Assembly: GCF_003352045.1 (NCBI RefSeq) | Contig: NZ_CP025815.1 | Location: 1,364,001 to 1,428,000 of the forward strand | Source: Sulfitobacter sp. JL08 | Lineage (GTDB): Bacteria; Pseudomonadota; Alphaproteobacteria; Rhodobacterales; Rhodobacteraceae | DNA: 64,000 nucleotides | Reading direction: 5' to 3' | Part shown: in pieces, positions 18,817-27,926 of the stretch | How the letters are laid out: each line of letters opens with the position of its first letter | Position numbering within the stretch: position 1 is the first letter of the stretch | Program-made: the position numbers and the translations under genes | Notes under the pieces: model-generated | Told to the model about the DNA's origin: nothing | The model's database searches: none | What the model saw: the letters and a program-made list of their open reading frames with translations, nothing else

Positions 18817-19005
18817 ATGTATATGGCAATCGCCGCAATCTTGTTCGGCGTCTATTTCCTGAACGTCACACTCGGTGCCTTCGGAGGAGGAGGGTTTCTG
18901 AGTGATGTGCCCGAACTGCTATTGCTGACAGTTTCGGTGCTGTTTTTCGTTGCGGCCATTCTGCTGCGCGAAGCGGCGGAGAAAAACAAACCAAAACAAG
19001 ACTGA
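18817..19005 (+). CDS. Small two-helix membrane protein heading the hps operon
   Basis: The 62-residue product has two hydrophobic helices (AIAAILFGVYFLNVTLGAF and LLLLTVSVLFFVAAILL) separated by a glycine-rich turn, and a lysine-rich tail. A strong GGGGGAGG ribosome site precedes the ATG. It is the first gene after the operators and 20 bp before the TRAP binding-protein gene, so it is expressed with the transporter. It may be an accessory or assembly subunit; I know no assigned function. Confidence 0.75.
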   Translation: MYMAIAAILFGVYFLNVTLGAFGGGGFLSDVPELLLLTVSVLFFVAAILLREAAEKNKPKQD

Positions 19006-19025
19006 ACCAACCCGGGAGGAAGACT

Positions 19026-20165
19026 TTGGACAACGAACTCAAATCGGCATCACGCCGCAATTTTCTGAAACTGACAACTGGCGGTGCCTTCACTGCGGCA
19101 ATGGTCGCGGGCGCCGCAGGTACCCTTTGGTCGACCCAGGCTGTGGCCCAGACCGCCAAGGAAGAACAGGACCGCGAAGCCGCCGCAGAACACACGATGA
19201 CAATCGCCACGGCCTATGTGCTGGGCGCATCGCGCAGCTATCCGATTCTGCAACTTGATCTGAAAGAAAACATCCAGAACGCCACCAACGGCAAGGTCTA
19301 CGTCAAGCTGGCGCCGGGCGGCCAGTTGGGTGCAGGCGGTGCTTTGGTGCAGAAGGTGCAGGGTGGCACTATTCAGGCTGCGCAACATTCGCTGGCCAAT
19401 TTTGCCGCGTTTGCACCGGCGGCCGACCTGATCAACATGCCGTATTTCTGTGGTTCGAACCAGCGTTTCACTAATCTGGTGCATTCGGATGCGTGGAAAA
19501 GCGATGTCGAGGCAAATGTCGAGGCCAAGGGCTTCAAGGCGCTGTTCTATGTCGTGATCGACCCGCGCGTCGTGGCCGTGCGCAAAGGTGGCGCAGGGGC
19601 CGTGATCACGCCCAGCGATCTGGCCGGTGTCAAATTCCGCGTACCGGGATCGAAAATGCTGCAACAGTACTATAAGATGGTTGGCGCAAACCCGACACCT
19701 GTGGCGTGGGGCGAAACACCGTCCGCGATCAAGCAGGGTGTGGCAGATGCGCTCGACCCGTCTGTTGGTGCGCTTTATGTCTTTGGCTTCAAGGATATCC
19801 TGAGCCACGTGACATTCACGCAGGCCGTACCGGACAGTCAGGTGTTTTCCTGCAATCTGGAATGGTTCAACTCCATGCCCGCCGATGTTCAGGAAGGCAT
19901 CATGGTCGCCTCGGAAATCACCGGCCACCAGAACCTTGCCAAGGTACCGTCGGCCCGCAACTACGCGATGGCGGAACTGCGCAAATCCGGTGTTGAATTC
20001 CATTCCCTGTCCGATGACCAACTGGCCGAATGGAAGGCTGCAGGTGGCTATCAGCGGTCCGAATGGGACGAATTCAAGGTCGAACTGGCCGGATCGATGG
20101 AGGCCTTTGGCAAGCTGGAAGAAGCTGCCGGCACCCAGGGGCGCTATTACGTCCACGACGCCTGA
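19026..20165 (+). CDS. TRAP transporter substrate-binding protein (DctP type)
   Basis: The 379-residue periplasmic protein captures the substrate for the TRAP importer, here probably DHPS. It starts at TTG 19026 with GGGAGGA upstream. The N-terminus has a twin-arginine signal (SRRNFLKL, RR at 10-11) and a hydrophobic stretch ending near AVAQ, so export by Tat is expected. The body shows DctP features (LAPGGQLGAGGALVQKVQGG; VPGSKMLQQYYKMVGANPTP). It belongs to the operon with the HpsKLM-type transporter and hpsN. Substrate assignment rests on context. Confidence 0.88.
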   Translation: MDNELKSASRRNFLKLTTGGAFTAAMVAGAAGTLWSTQAVAQTAKEEQDREAAAEHTMTIATAYVLGASRSYPILQLDLKENIQNATNGKVYVKLAPGGQLGAGGALVQKVQGGTIQAAQHSLANFAAFAPAADLINMPYFCGSNQRFTNLVHSDAWKSDVEANVEAKGFKALFYVVIDPRVVAVRKGGAGAVITPSDLAGVKFRVPGSKMLQQYYKMVGANPTPVAWGETPSAIKQGVADALDPSVGALYVFGFKDILSHVTFTQAVPDSQVFSCNLEWFNSMPADVQEGIMVASEITGHQNLAKVPSARNYAMAELRKSGVEFHSLSDDQLAEWKAAGGYQRSEWDEFKVELAGSMEAFGKLEEAAGTQGRYYVHDA

Positions 20166-20171
20166 TCCTGA

Positions 20172-20198
20172 CGCCGCCGGTGCAGGCCACCGGCGGCG
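20172..20198 (+). promoter_or_regulatory. Intra-operon hairpin after TRAP binding-protein gene
   Basis: Perfect 11-bp GC-rich arms (CGCCGCCGGTG and its complement) surround a 5-nt loop, with no T-run. Such hairpins often protect the 3' end of binding-protein mRNA, so that it exceeds the permease mRNA. Confidence 0.65.
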
Positions 20199-20259
20199 CA
20201 CTTCCTTCTTCAGCAGCACTGCGTGAACCGGGCCATTTGCCCGATCCCGCCTGCGCGCC

Positions 20260-20790
20260 ATGAAAGTGAATGAAATGGGACAATTCCTGAGCAATTTGAA
20301 CAAGAACGCAGAGCGCTGGGCGCTGCTGTTTTTCTACGTGCTGCTGGTGGTGACAATGTTTGTCGAAGTCATCCGGCGCGAAGTGTTTTCCTATTCGTCG
20401 ATCTGGGGCGAAGAGATTGTGCGCTATTCTTTCATTTATCTGGCATGGATCGGTGCCGCATCCGCGGTACGCGAACGCGCGCATATCCGCATCGACGTGA
20501 TCATGCATTACGTGTCACGCCGCACCAAGGCGATGATCTATATCCTGGGCGATATCGTGATGTTCGCGGTCGCTGTGATCGCGCTTTACTGGTCGTTTGA
20601 AACGGTACTTGTCTCGCTCAAATTCGGCTCTGTCAGCCATGGCCTGCGGGTTTCGATGGTGTGGTTCCTTGCGGCGGTGCCTATCGGGTTTTCGCTGCTG
20701 ATCCTGCGCCTAGTCCAATCCTTCCTGCGCGATGTCGCAGACCTTCGTGCGGGCAAGCCCGTCTACGAAGGTGACAAACTTTTTGATTGA
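20260..20790 (+). CDS. TRAP transporter small membrane subunit (DctQ type)
   Basis: The 176-residue protein has four hydrophobic helices in the DctQ pattern (WALLFFYVLLVVTMFVEVI; EEIVRYSFIYLAWIGAASA; YILGDIVMFAVAVIALYWS; a last helix near 145-165). It partners the large DctM subunit to form the inner-membrane TRAP permease. ATG 20275 is an alternative start. Its stop lies 12 bp from the dctM-type ATG, in one operon. Confidence 0.85.
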   Translation: MKVNEMGQFLSNLNKNAERWALLFFYVLLVVTMFVEVIRREVFSYSSIWGEEIVRYSFIYLAWIGAASAVRERAHIRIDVIMHYVSRRTKAMIYILGDIVMFAVAVIALYWSFETVLVSLKFGSVSHGLRVSMVWFLAAVPIGFSLLILRLVQSFLRDVADLRAGKPVYEGDKLFD

Positions 20791-20801
20791 GGGGCGGGGC
20801 C

Positions 20802-22133
20802 ATGCTTTTTCCAACATTACAAGACCAGACCGTTGTTCTGGGATGGGATTTTTACGGACCGGTTCTGCTGTTCGTGGTGCTGTGCGCCCTTGCCATTCCG
20901 ATCTGGGCCTCGATCGGGGCTGCCGCCATTCTGATGCTGTTGCTGTCAGGCGCGCTGCCGTTGTCACTGCTGGGGGAATCCCTGTTTGACGGCATTGATG
21001 CCTTCGCACTGACTGCCGTGCCGCTGTTCATTCTGACGGGGGATGTGCTTGTTCGCACCGGGCTTAGCCGGAAATTCCTGAACGTCGCCGAAGCGCTGAC
21101 CTGCTGGACCAAGGGCGGCTTCGGATCGGCCACGGTGCTGGTCTGCGGTATGTTTTCCGCGATTTCGGGTTCCGACGCGGCCGGGGCTGCGGCCGTCGGG
21201 CGCATGACAATCGACCGGTTGGTCGAATCCGGCTATCCGCGCCCCTACGCCTGTGCCCTGGTTGCGGCGGGCGCCTGTACCGGCGTTCTGATCCCGCCGT
21301 CAATTGCCTATATCATCATCGGTCTTGTTCTGGGGATATCCGCATCCACCCTGTTTATCGCCGCGCTGATCCCCGGTGTTGCGATCCTTGTCGCCATCCT
21401 TGTCACCAATCTGGTGATGAACCGGATCTACGCCTATGAAGGTGGCGGCCAGATGACGATGGGCGAATGGGCCGGCAATCTGGGCCGCGCCATTGCCAGC
21501 GGATGGTACGCTTTTCTGGTGCCGGGAATCATTTTCTACGGCATCTTTTCGGGTCGCCTGACACCGACCGAAGCGGGCGCAACAGCGGTGATCGTCACCA
21601 TCATTCTGGGTTTCATCCTGCGCACGCTCAGGTTTTCGGATTTTCCGGCGATGCTGATCAGTTCGGCCAAGGTGAACGGTGTGATCCTGCCGATCATCGC
21701 GTTTTCCCTGCCGCTGGCACAGGCGCTGGCGATCATGGGGGTGCCGCAGGGGTTCGTGTCTTCCGTATCGGCCCTGACCGATGATCCGACAATGTTGATC
21801 CTGCTGATGATCGGTATCCTGATCCTTGCCGGCTGCGTGATGGAAACCACGCCCAATATCGTGATCCTTGCCCCGATCCTCAAGCCGCTGGCGGATTCGA
21901 TCGGGATGCACGAAATCCAGTTCTGTATCATGATGATCACCGCGCTGGGTGTCGGCTTCATCACACCACCTTTGGGCCTTAACCTGTTTGTCGTGTCCGG
22001 AATTACGGGAGAATCCGTTCTTCGCATTGCGTCACGGGTGGGTCCGTTTGTATTCTTCATGCTGCTCGTGACTTTGCTGATTGCCTATGTTCCGGCAATC
22101 TCGCTGACGATGCTGCCCGACAACTTGCGATAA
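20802..22133 (+). CDS. TRAP transporter large membrane subunit (DctM type)
   Basis: This 443-residue permease subunit has about twelve hydrophobic segments and DctM motifs (VPLFILTGDVLVRTGLSRK; AISGSDAAGAAAVGRMTI; LIPPSIAYIIIGLVLGISAS). It drives sodium- or proton-coupled uptake of the ligand delivered by the DctP protein. ATG 20802 is preceded by GAGGGGCGGGG; the TTG at 20787 is less likely. The hpsN gene follows 12 bp after its stop. Confidence 0.9.
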   Translation: MLFPTLQDQTVVLGWDFYGPVLLFVVLCALAIPIWASIGAAAILMLLLSGALPLSLLGESLFDGIDAFALTAVPLFILTGDVLVRTGLSRKFLNVAEALTCWTKGGFGSATVLVCGMFSAISGSDAAGAAAVGRMTIDRLVESGYPRPYACALVAAGACTGVLIPPSIAYIIIGLVLGISASTLFIAALIPGVAILVAILVTNLVMNRIYAYEGGGQMTMGEWAGNLGRAIASGWYAFLVPGIIFYGIFSGRLTPTEAGATAVIVTIILGFILRTLRFSDFPAMLISSAKVNGVILPIIAFSLPLAQALAIMGVPQGFVSSVSALTDDPTMLILLMIGILILAGCVMETTPNIVILAPILKPLADSIGMHEIQFCIMMITALGVGFITPPLGLNLFVVSGITGESVLRIASRVGPFVFFMLLVTLLIAYVPAISLTMLPDNLR

Positions 22134-22145
22134 CAGGAGGCCTGA

Positions 22146-23453
22146 ATGGCACGTGAATATTTGAAAAAGGCCAAACTGACGGCCAAATCCGACGCTTCGG
22201 ACGTGCATCAAACGGTCAGCACGATACTGGCCGAAATCGAAGAGGGTGGGGACGCCAAGGCGTTGGAATACGCCGCCAAATTCGACAACTACAATGGCCC
22301 CGTTTTGCTGAGCGCGGAAGATATCGCGGCGGCTGCGGACAAGGTGCCGCAACGCCTGAAGGATGACATCGCATTCGCCCACGACAACGTGCGCCGCTTT
22401 GCGCAGGTGCAGAAATCGACGATGACGGATGTCGAACTGGAAGTTGTACCGGGTCTGATCGCGGGGCAAAAGGCGATCCCCTGTCAGGCGGCTGGATGCT
22501 ATGTGCCTGGTGGGCGTTACAGCCATATCGCCAGCGCCATCATGACAGTCACAACCGCCAAGGTGGCCGGATGCAAGCACATCGTAGCCTGTTCGCCGCC
22601 ACGCGCGGGTGAAGGTATCGCGCCTGCCATCATCTATGCCGCCAACCTGTGCGGTGCCGACAAGATCCTGTCGATGGGTGGTGTTCAGGGCGTGGCCGCG
22701 ATGACATTCGGACTGTTCGGATTGCCCAAGGCCGATATTCTGGTCGGCCCCGGAAACCAGTTCGTCGCCGAAGCCAAACGCATACTGTTCGGCCGTGTCG
22801 GCATTGACATGATCGCCGGTCCGACCGACAGCCTGATCCTTGCCGATGCAACGGCTGATCCGTTCATCGTGGCCACCGATCTGGTCGGTCAGGCCGAACA
22901 CGGCTATAATTCTCCGGTCTGGCTGGTGACAGACAACCGGGCGCTGGCGGAAAAGGTGATGGAACTGGTGCCCGGCCTGATTGATGATCTGCCGGACGTG
23001 AACCGCGAAAACGCCACCGCTGCGTGGCGCGATTACGCCGAAATCATACTGTGCCCCAACCGCGAGGAAATGGCTGCCACATCGGATGATTATGCACCCG
23101 AACACCTGACAGTACAGGCCGCCGATCTGCCATGGTGGCGCGACCGTTTGCAATGCTACGGTTCGCTGTTTCTGGGCGAAGAAACCACTGTCGCCTTTGG
23201 CGACAAGGCATCGGGTACGAACCATGTGCTGCCCACATCGCAATCGGCCAAATATACCGGTGGCCTGTCAGTACACAAATACATGAAGATCGTGACATGG
23301 CAGCAATCCACCCGCGACGGATCAAAACCTGTCGCCGAAGCGACAGCACGCATTTCCCGACTGGAAGGGATGGAAGGGCACGCCCGCACCGCAGATGCCC
23401 GCCTTGCCAAGTATTTCCCCGATGAAACCTTTGATCTGACAGGCATCGAATAA
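22146..23453 (+). CDS. hpsN: Sulfopropanediol 3-dehydrogenase
   Basis: HpsN oxidises (R)-DHPS to (R)-3-sulfolactate with two NAD+ in the cytosol. The 435-residue protein is a histidinol-dehydrogenase homolog with zinc-site residues in VGQAEHG, YAPEHL and EGMEGHART, plus the family stretch VLVGPGNQFVAEAKR (read as ILVGPGNQFVAEAKR). Placement after a TRAP transporter and before an SDR and a zinc dehydrogenase matches the hps cluster known from Cupriavidus pinatubonensis and roseobacters, which supports HpsN over HisD. AGGAGG precedes the ATG. No his biosynthetic genes are near. Confidence 0.9.
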   Translation: MAREYLKKAKLTAKSDASDVHQTVSTILAEIEEGGDAKALEYAAKFDNYNGPVLLSAEDIAAAADKVPQRLKDDIAFAHDNVRRFAQVQKSTMTDVELEVVPGLIAGQKAIPCQAAGCYVPGGRYSHIASAIMTVTTAKVAGCKHIVACSPPRAGEGIAPAIIYAANLCGADKILSMGGVQGVAAMTFGLFGLPKADILVGPGNQFVAEAKRILFGRVGIDMIAGPTDSLILADATADPFIVATDLVGQAEHGYNSPVWLVTDNRALAEKVMELVPGLIDDLPDVNRENATAAWRDYAEIILCPNREEMAATSDDYAPEHLTVQAADLPWWRDRLQCYGSLFLGEETTVAFGDKASGTNHVLPTSQSAKYTGGLSVHKYMKIVTWQQSTRDGSKPVAEATARISRLEGMEGHARTADARLAKYFPDETFDLTGIE

Positions 23454-23456
23454 CCT

Positions 23457-24209
23457 ATGGCGGACCTGTTCGATGTCAGCGGTAAAACGGTCTGCGTGAC
23501 CGGCGCCAGTTCCGGACTGGGGCGGGCTGCTGCCACATTGCTGGCGGCGCGGGGCGCAAATGTCGTTGGCATCGCGCGGCGCGCCGATGCTTTGCAGGGA
23601 TGGCAGGATGATACCGCAGGAAAGACAGCCGCCGTTGTGGCTGATCTGTCAGATCGTGCGGCCTTGTCCGGCATTGCAGAACAGGCGGCGCAGCCTTTTG
23701 GCGCGCCTGATATCCTGATCAATGCGGCGGGCCTGAACAATCGTGAACCGGCCGAAGACGTAAGTGCGGCGGGCTGGGACGACACGATCAACCTGAACCT
23801 TGCAACGCCGTTTTTTCTGGCTCAGGCAATGGTGCCGGCGATGAAGGCGCGCGGCTGGGGGCGGATCATAAACTTTGCGTCACTGCAATCGCGCCGCGCC
23901 TTTGCCAATTCGATCAGTTATGGCGCGTCCAAAGGCGGTGTGGAACAGCTGACACGGGCCATGGCCCAGGCGTGGTCGCCCCATGGCATTACCGCCAACG
24001 CGCTGGCCCCGGGTTTTTTTCGCACCGAACTGACCGGACCTGTCTTTGACAACCCCGAATTGGCGCAAAGGAATGCCGATCAAACCTGCATCGGGCGCAA
24101 CGGCGAACCCAGTGATCTGGATGGTCCGTTGCTGTTCTTCTGCGGGGCCGCGTCGGATTATGTGACAGGGCAACTTCTGTTTGTGGACGGGGGATTTACC
24201 GCAAAATGA
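23457..24209 (+). CDS. hpsO: Short-chain dehydrogenase, DHPS 2-dehydrogenase type
   Basis: The 250-residue SDR has the nucleotide motif VTGASSGLG, NAAG, a catalytic Ser in NFASLQS and YGASK. In the known hps pathway HpsO and HpsP interconvert DHPS enantiomers through dihydroxyacetone sulfonate so that HpsN can use both. The start is 3 bp after the hpsN stop and the stop overlaps the next ATG (ATGA), so the three enzymes are translationally coupled. Stereochemical roles are taken from the family, not seen here. Confidence 0.82.
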   Translation: MADLFDVSGKTVCVTGASSGLGRAAATLLAARGANVVGIARRADALQGWQDDTAGKTAAVVADLSDRAALSGIAEQAAQPFGAPDILINAAGLNNREPAEDVSAAGWDDTINLNLATPFFLAQAMVPAMKARGWGRIINFASLQSRRAFANSISYGASKGGVEQLTRAMAQAWSPHGITANALAPGFFRTELTGPVFDNPELAQRNADQTCIGRNGEPSDLDGPLLFFCGAASDYVTGQLLFVDGGFTAK

Positions 24210-25213
24210 AAGCACTGGTTTACACCGGCGTGCAAACACTGGAACAGCAGGATGTGGCCCGCCCCGAACCGCGACAGGGCGAAAGCCTGATCCGCATCAT
24301 GGCTTCGGGCATCTGCGGGTCGGATATGCACGCCTATCTGGGCCATGATGCGCGACGCCCCGCGCCGCTGATACTGGGCCACGAGGCAGCAGGCATCGTT
24401 GTGGGCGGGGTCAGAGACGGACGCCGCGTTACGGTCAATCCTCTGGTCACATGCGGGCAATGTTCAAACTGCCAATCAGGGCACACTAACCTCTGCGCCG
24501 ACCGCCAGATCATATCCATGCCGCCGCGTCCGGGGGCATTTGCCGAATATGTCGTGATGCCCGACAGCAATCTTGTCACCGTGCCGGGCAGCGTGACGCT
24601 GGAACAGGCCGCACTGGCCGAACCTTTGGCCTGCGGATGGCACGGGGTGCGTCTGGGGCTGGCGGCGGGTGCACCGGATGCGCGCGCCGTGCGCGGTCTG
24701 GCTATCGGGGGCGGTGCCATCGGGCTGGGGGCGGCGCTTTCAATGAAGGCGCAGGGCATCAGGGATGTGACGATAGTTGAACCCAACGAAACGCGGCGCG
24801 CGTTTCTGGTGGAAAAATGCGGCTTTCCGGTGATTGCACCGGATGCGCTGTCAGAGGATGACAGCTTTGATCTGGTGGTGGACGGTGTCGGCTTTGCCGC
24901 GACCCGCGCCACCGCATCCGCGCGCACCCGCCCCGGCGGGGTGATCGTGCATATCGGACTGGGCGAAGACACCGGTGGGCTGGATATCCGCCGCATGACG
25001 CTGCAGGAAATCACCTTTATCGGCACCTATACCTACACCGCCGAAGATTTCCGCCAGACGGCCGCCGCGATATTTGACGGGCGCTTTGGTGCACTGGACT
25101 GGATCACGACCCGCGCACTGGCTGACGGGCAGGCGGCATTTCACGAGATTAGGGCTGGTCAAGTGGCTGCCCCCAAGACCATTCTGGTTCCGTCCCACGC
25201 GGCCCCGGGCTGA
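24206..25213 (+). CDS. hpsP: Zinc-dependent alcohol dehydrogenase, DHPS dehydrogenase type
   Basis: This 335-residue MDR enzyme shows GICGSDMHAY with the catalytic Cys, GHEAAG, a four-Cys structural zinc lobe (CGQCSNCQSGHTNLC) and a Rossmann motif GGGAIGLGAA. It is expected to act with HpsO in racemising DHPS via dihydroxyacetone sulfonate. The ATG overlaps the hpsO stop by four bases. A universal stress protein gene follows 43 bp later. Confidence 0.82.
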   Translation: MKALVYTGVQTLEQQDVARPEPRQGESLIRIMASGICGSDMHAYLGHDARRPAPLILGHEAAGIVVGGVRDGRRVTVNPLVTCGQCSNCQSGHTNLCADRQIISMPPRPGAFAEYVVMPDSNLVTVPGSVTLEQAALAEPLACGWHGVRLGLAAGAPDARAVRGLAIGGGAIGLGAALSMKAQGIRDVTIVEPNETRRAFLVEKCGFPVIAPDALSEDDSFDLVVDGVGFAATRATASARTRPGGVIVHIGLGEDTGGLDIRRMTLQEITFIGTYTYTAEDFRQTAAAIFDGRFGALDWITTRALADGQAAFHEIRAGQVAAPKTILVPSHAAPG

Positions 25214-25256
25214 CGCCCTTCGGCTTCGCCCGCATACCCTTAAACGAGGAATGACC

Positions 25257-25661
25257 ATGTATAAAAAAATCATCATATCCCTGTCGCTTGATCACGGTAT
25301 CAGTGCGCGTGCCATCGAAGTTGCCCGCGCGCTTCTGGCCCCCGGCGGTAAAATTCAGGCGGTTCATGTCTATGAACCGATGCAGGGCTCTGTCAGCGCC
25401 TATGTGAACGAAGAAGCGGTCGCGCAAGCCATGAAAGGCGCAACACGCGCGCTGGCCAAGCGGGTTGAAAACGCCCCGGACGTAGAGCCAGTGATGATCG
25501 AGGGCCATTCCGGTCGCGCTATCACCGATTACGCCGGCGATATCGATGCAGACTGCATCATCGTCGGATCGCACAAGCCGGGATTGCGTGATTTTCTGCT
25601 TGGCTCTACCGCGGCGCGCGTCGTGCGTCACGCGCCCTGTTCCGTACATGTTTTGCGCTAG
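25257..25661 (+). CDS. Universal stress protein (UspA family)
   Basis: The 134-residue single-domain protein ends with the nucleotide-binding pattern GSHKPGLRDFLLGSTAARV, the G-x2-G-x9-G-[ST] motif of ATP-binding Usp proteins. ATG 25257 is preferred, with GAGG upstream; an ATG two codons earlier is possible. A usp gene is a recurrent member of roseobacter TRAP/sulfonate clusters. Its role there is unknown. Confidence 0.87.
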   Translation: MYKKIIISLSLDHGISARAIEVARALLAPGGKIQAVHVYEPMQGSVSAYVNEEAVAQAMKGATRALAKRVENAPDVEPVMIEGHSGRAITDYAGDIDADCIIVGSHKPGLRDFLLGSTAARVVRHAPCSVHVLR

Positions 25662-25713
25662 GCAGGGCAAGATTTAACAGACTGAAACCCAGACCATAAA
25701 CAGGAGAAGCCCC

Positions 25714-26220
25714 TTGTCCATCCACTCGAGGATCGTGGACGATTTCGTCGCCAATGGCGTTGATTTCATTACCACGGTGCCATGCAAACAACTGGCGGGC
25801 GTCATTGACGAAGTCGATGCCCGACCCGAAATTTATCACATCCCGTCAAACAAGGAAGACGAAGGTATGGGGCTGTGCGCCGGTGCGCATATGGGGGGCA
25901 AACGGCCTGCGATCATCATGCAGAACACCGCCATCGGCGTAACGATCAACACCCTAGCGACGCTGATCCAGTATTACCGGATGCCGCTGCCGATGCTGAT
26001 TTCCTATCGCGGGGAATTGCGCGAACCGGTCGCCTGTCAGGTTGAAATGGCGGTGCACACCAAGGCGCTTTTGGCGCAGATGAACATCCCGACCTATCAT
26101 TTTCACGAAGAAGCGGATGTGCACGAACTGGATACGATCCTGAAATACACGTTCATGTGCAATAAACCTGTTGCGATCCTGACGGACGCATCCTTTTGGG
26201 GAGGCTATGGGGATCAATGA
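25714..26220 (+). CDS. comD: Sulfopyruvate decarboxylase alpha subunit
   Basis: ComD with ComE decarboxylates 3-sulfopyruvate to sulfoacetaldehyde and CO2 using thiamine diphosphate. The 168-residue protein is the PYR-domain half (TVPCKQLAGVIDEV; SNKEDEGMGLCAGAHMGGK, where the Glu is expected to activate the cofactor). It starts at TTG 25714 with AGGAG upstream. Its TGA overlaps the comE ATG. The split-subunit form is typical of bacterial and archaeal ComDE; a phosphonopyruvate decarboxylase is the close alternative, but context favours the sulfonate. Confidence 0.87.
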   Translation: MSIHSRIVDDFVANGVDFITTVPCKQLAGVIDEVDARPEIYHIPSNKEDEGMGLCAGAHMGGKRPAIIMQNTAIGVTINTLATLIQYYRMPLPMLISYRGELREPVACQVEMAVHTKALLAQMNIPTYHFHEEADVHELDTILKYTFMCNKPVAILTDASFWGGYGDQ

Positions 26221-26771
26221 TCAGATCTGAAATTCTGCGCGAGATCGCGCCCATCCTGCGGGATCATCTGGTGATCTGCAACATCGGCCTGCCCAGTCAG
26301 GAAATGCACATGATCGATGACCAGCCGACCAATTTCTACATGCTGGGCACGATGGGTCTGTCTTCCAGCATCGGGCTGGGGCTGGCGCTGGCACAGGACA
26401 AGACCGTAATCTCGATCGACGGGGACGGTTCGGTTCTGACCAATCTGGGGACCTTGCCGACCATTGCCAACAATGTGGCCGACAATTTCATCCTGATGAT
26501 CATCGACAACGGCAGTTATGGCTCGACCGGCGATCAGCCGACCTATGCGGGCAAAAAGACATCGCTGGCCGCCGTGGCAACGGCCTGTGGTTGCGAAAAC
26601 GTTGTCGAATGCCGCGATGTCGATACCGGTGCTGCGCTCTCGGCGGCGATCGCATCGGGCAAGATGACCGTGCTTGTGGTGAAATGTGACAGTGGCAACG
26701 TCAAGGTGCCGGTGATCACAATGGACCCTGTGGTGATCAAGGACCGGTTCATGAAAGCGGTGCAGCAATAG
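26217..26771 (+). CDS. comE: Sulfopyruvate decarboxylase beta subunit
   Basis: This 184-residue subunit is the PP domain that binds thiamine diphosphate through magnesium: GDGSVLTNLGTL followed about 25 residues later by IDNGSYG. The ATG is in an ATGA overlap with comD, giving equal synthesis. The product sulfoacetaldehyde requires Xsc (sulfoacetaldehyde acetyltransferase), which is not in this window. Confidence 0.87.
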   Translation: MIRSEILREIAPILRDHLVICNIGLPSQEMHMIDDQPTNFYMLGTMGLSSSIGLGLALAQDKTVISIDGDGSVLTNLGTLPTIANNVADNFILMIIDNGSYGSTGDQPTYAGKKTSLAAVATACGCENVVECRDVDTGAALSAAIASGKMTVLVVKCDSGNVKVPVITMDPVVIKDRFMKAVQQ

Positions 26772-26779
26772 GGCAGGCC

Positions 26780-27898
26780 ATGTCGCGCGCGGCGCAGATA
26801 CAATCCTACGGTGATGCGCGCCGCCTTGCGCGCCGCGCTTTGCCATGGATGGTATTCGACTATATCGACGGGGCTGCGGGCACAGGCACAGGCGAGGCGG
26901 CGAATATCGCGGCCTTGCAAGCCATCCGCCTGCAACCCCGCGTGCTGGTCAATGTGGCGCAGCGCGAACTGGGTGTGCGTGTCTTTGATCACAATTGTGC
27001 GCTGCCCTTCGGGATCAGCCCGATGGGCATGTGCAACCTGTCGGCACCGGGGGCCGATCTGATGCTGGCGCGGTTGGCGGCGCGGTGTGAAATGCCGGTG
27101 GGCGTGTCTACCGTCGCTTCGACCGCGTTGGAAAAGATGATTGAAACGGCGGATGGGCACGCGTGGTTCCAGCTCTATTACAGCGCTGATGGCCGCGGCA
27201 ATGACCGTCTGATCGAACGCGCCAAAGCGGCGGGCTATCGCACCCTGATCCTGACCGTCGATGTCCCCGAGGTCGGGCGTCGTCCGCGTGAATTGCGGCG
27301 CGGGTTCAAGATGCCGTTCCGCATCGGGCCGCGCCAGTTTGTCGATTTCGCCCTGCATCCGCGGTGGTCGCTGACCACACTGCTCAAGGGGCGGCCCGAA
27401 ATGGGCAACTTTACAGAACCCGGGTTCGCATTTGATCGCACCGCTAGCAGGGCAGGGGCCGACTGGGATTTCCTGGCACGCCTGCGCGACGGCTGGGATG
27501 GCAATCTGGTGATCAAGGGCGTCACATCCGTCAAGGATGCGGTACGTCTGAAATCGGTCGGGGTGGACGCCATTCAGGTTTCCAACCACGGCGGGCGGCA
27601 ACTGGATTGTGCGCCCCCGCCGATCCTTGCGCTGCCCGCCATCCGCAAGGCGGTGGGGCAGGATTTTCCGTTGTTTTTCGACAGCGGCCTGCGCTCGGGC
27701 GAGGATGTGATCAAAGCCTACGCCATGGGCGCCGATTTCGTGTTCTTCGGGCGTGCCATGCAATTTGCCATCGCCGCCGCAGGGGCTGCGGGTCTTGACC
27801 AGATGTGCGATGTGTTCGCACAAGAGGCCAGCCTGACACTGGCCCAGATCGGGCGCACGAACCTGACCGGACTGAACGCCTGTTTCAGCGAAACCTGA
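26780..27898 (+). CDS. slcD: FMN-dependent alpha-hydroxy acid dehydrogenase, probable sulfolactate dehydrogenase
   Basis: The 372-residue protein belongs to the lactate/glycolate oxidase family: FDYIDGAAG near residue 27, FGISPMGM, WFQLYY, the catalytic-site SNHGGRQLD with active His near residue 273, and FDSGLRSGEDVIKA. Between ComDE and HpsN chemistry the missing step is 3-sulfolactate to 3-sulfopyruvate, matching the membrane-associated SlcD activity described in Roseovarius nubinhibens. That name is by role, since L-lactate or another hydroxy acid remains possible. It starts 8 bp after comE. Confidence 0.75.
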   Translation: MSRAAQIQSYGDARRLARRALPWMVFDYIDGAAGTGTGEAANIAALQAIRLQPRVLVNVAQRELGVRVFDHNCALPFGISPMGMCNLSAPGADLMLARLAARCEMPVGVSTVASTALEKMIETADGHAWFQLYYSADGRGNDRLIERAKAAGYRTLILTVDVPEVGRRPRELRRGFKMPFRIGPRQFVDFALHPRWSLTTLLKGRPEMGNFTEPGFAFDRTASRAGADWDFLARLRDGWDGNLVIKGVTSVKDAVRLKSVGVDAIQVSNHGGRQLDCAPPPILALPAIRKAVGQDFPLFFDSGLRSGEDVIKAYAMGADFVFFGRAMQFAIAAAGAAGLDQMCDVFAQEASLTLAQIGRTNLTGLNACFSET

Positions 27899-27926
27899 TC
27901 CGGTCCCGCCAGCGTTCGTCTGGGTG

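Noticed and set aside
22032-23243. 403-codon antisense frame in hpsN
   Set aside because: HpsN is well supported; this frame has no ribosome site or domain.
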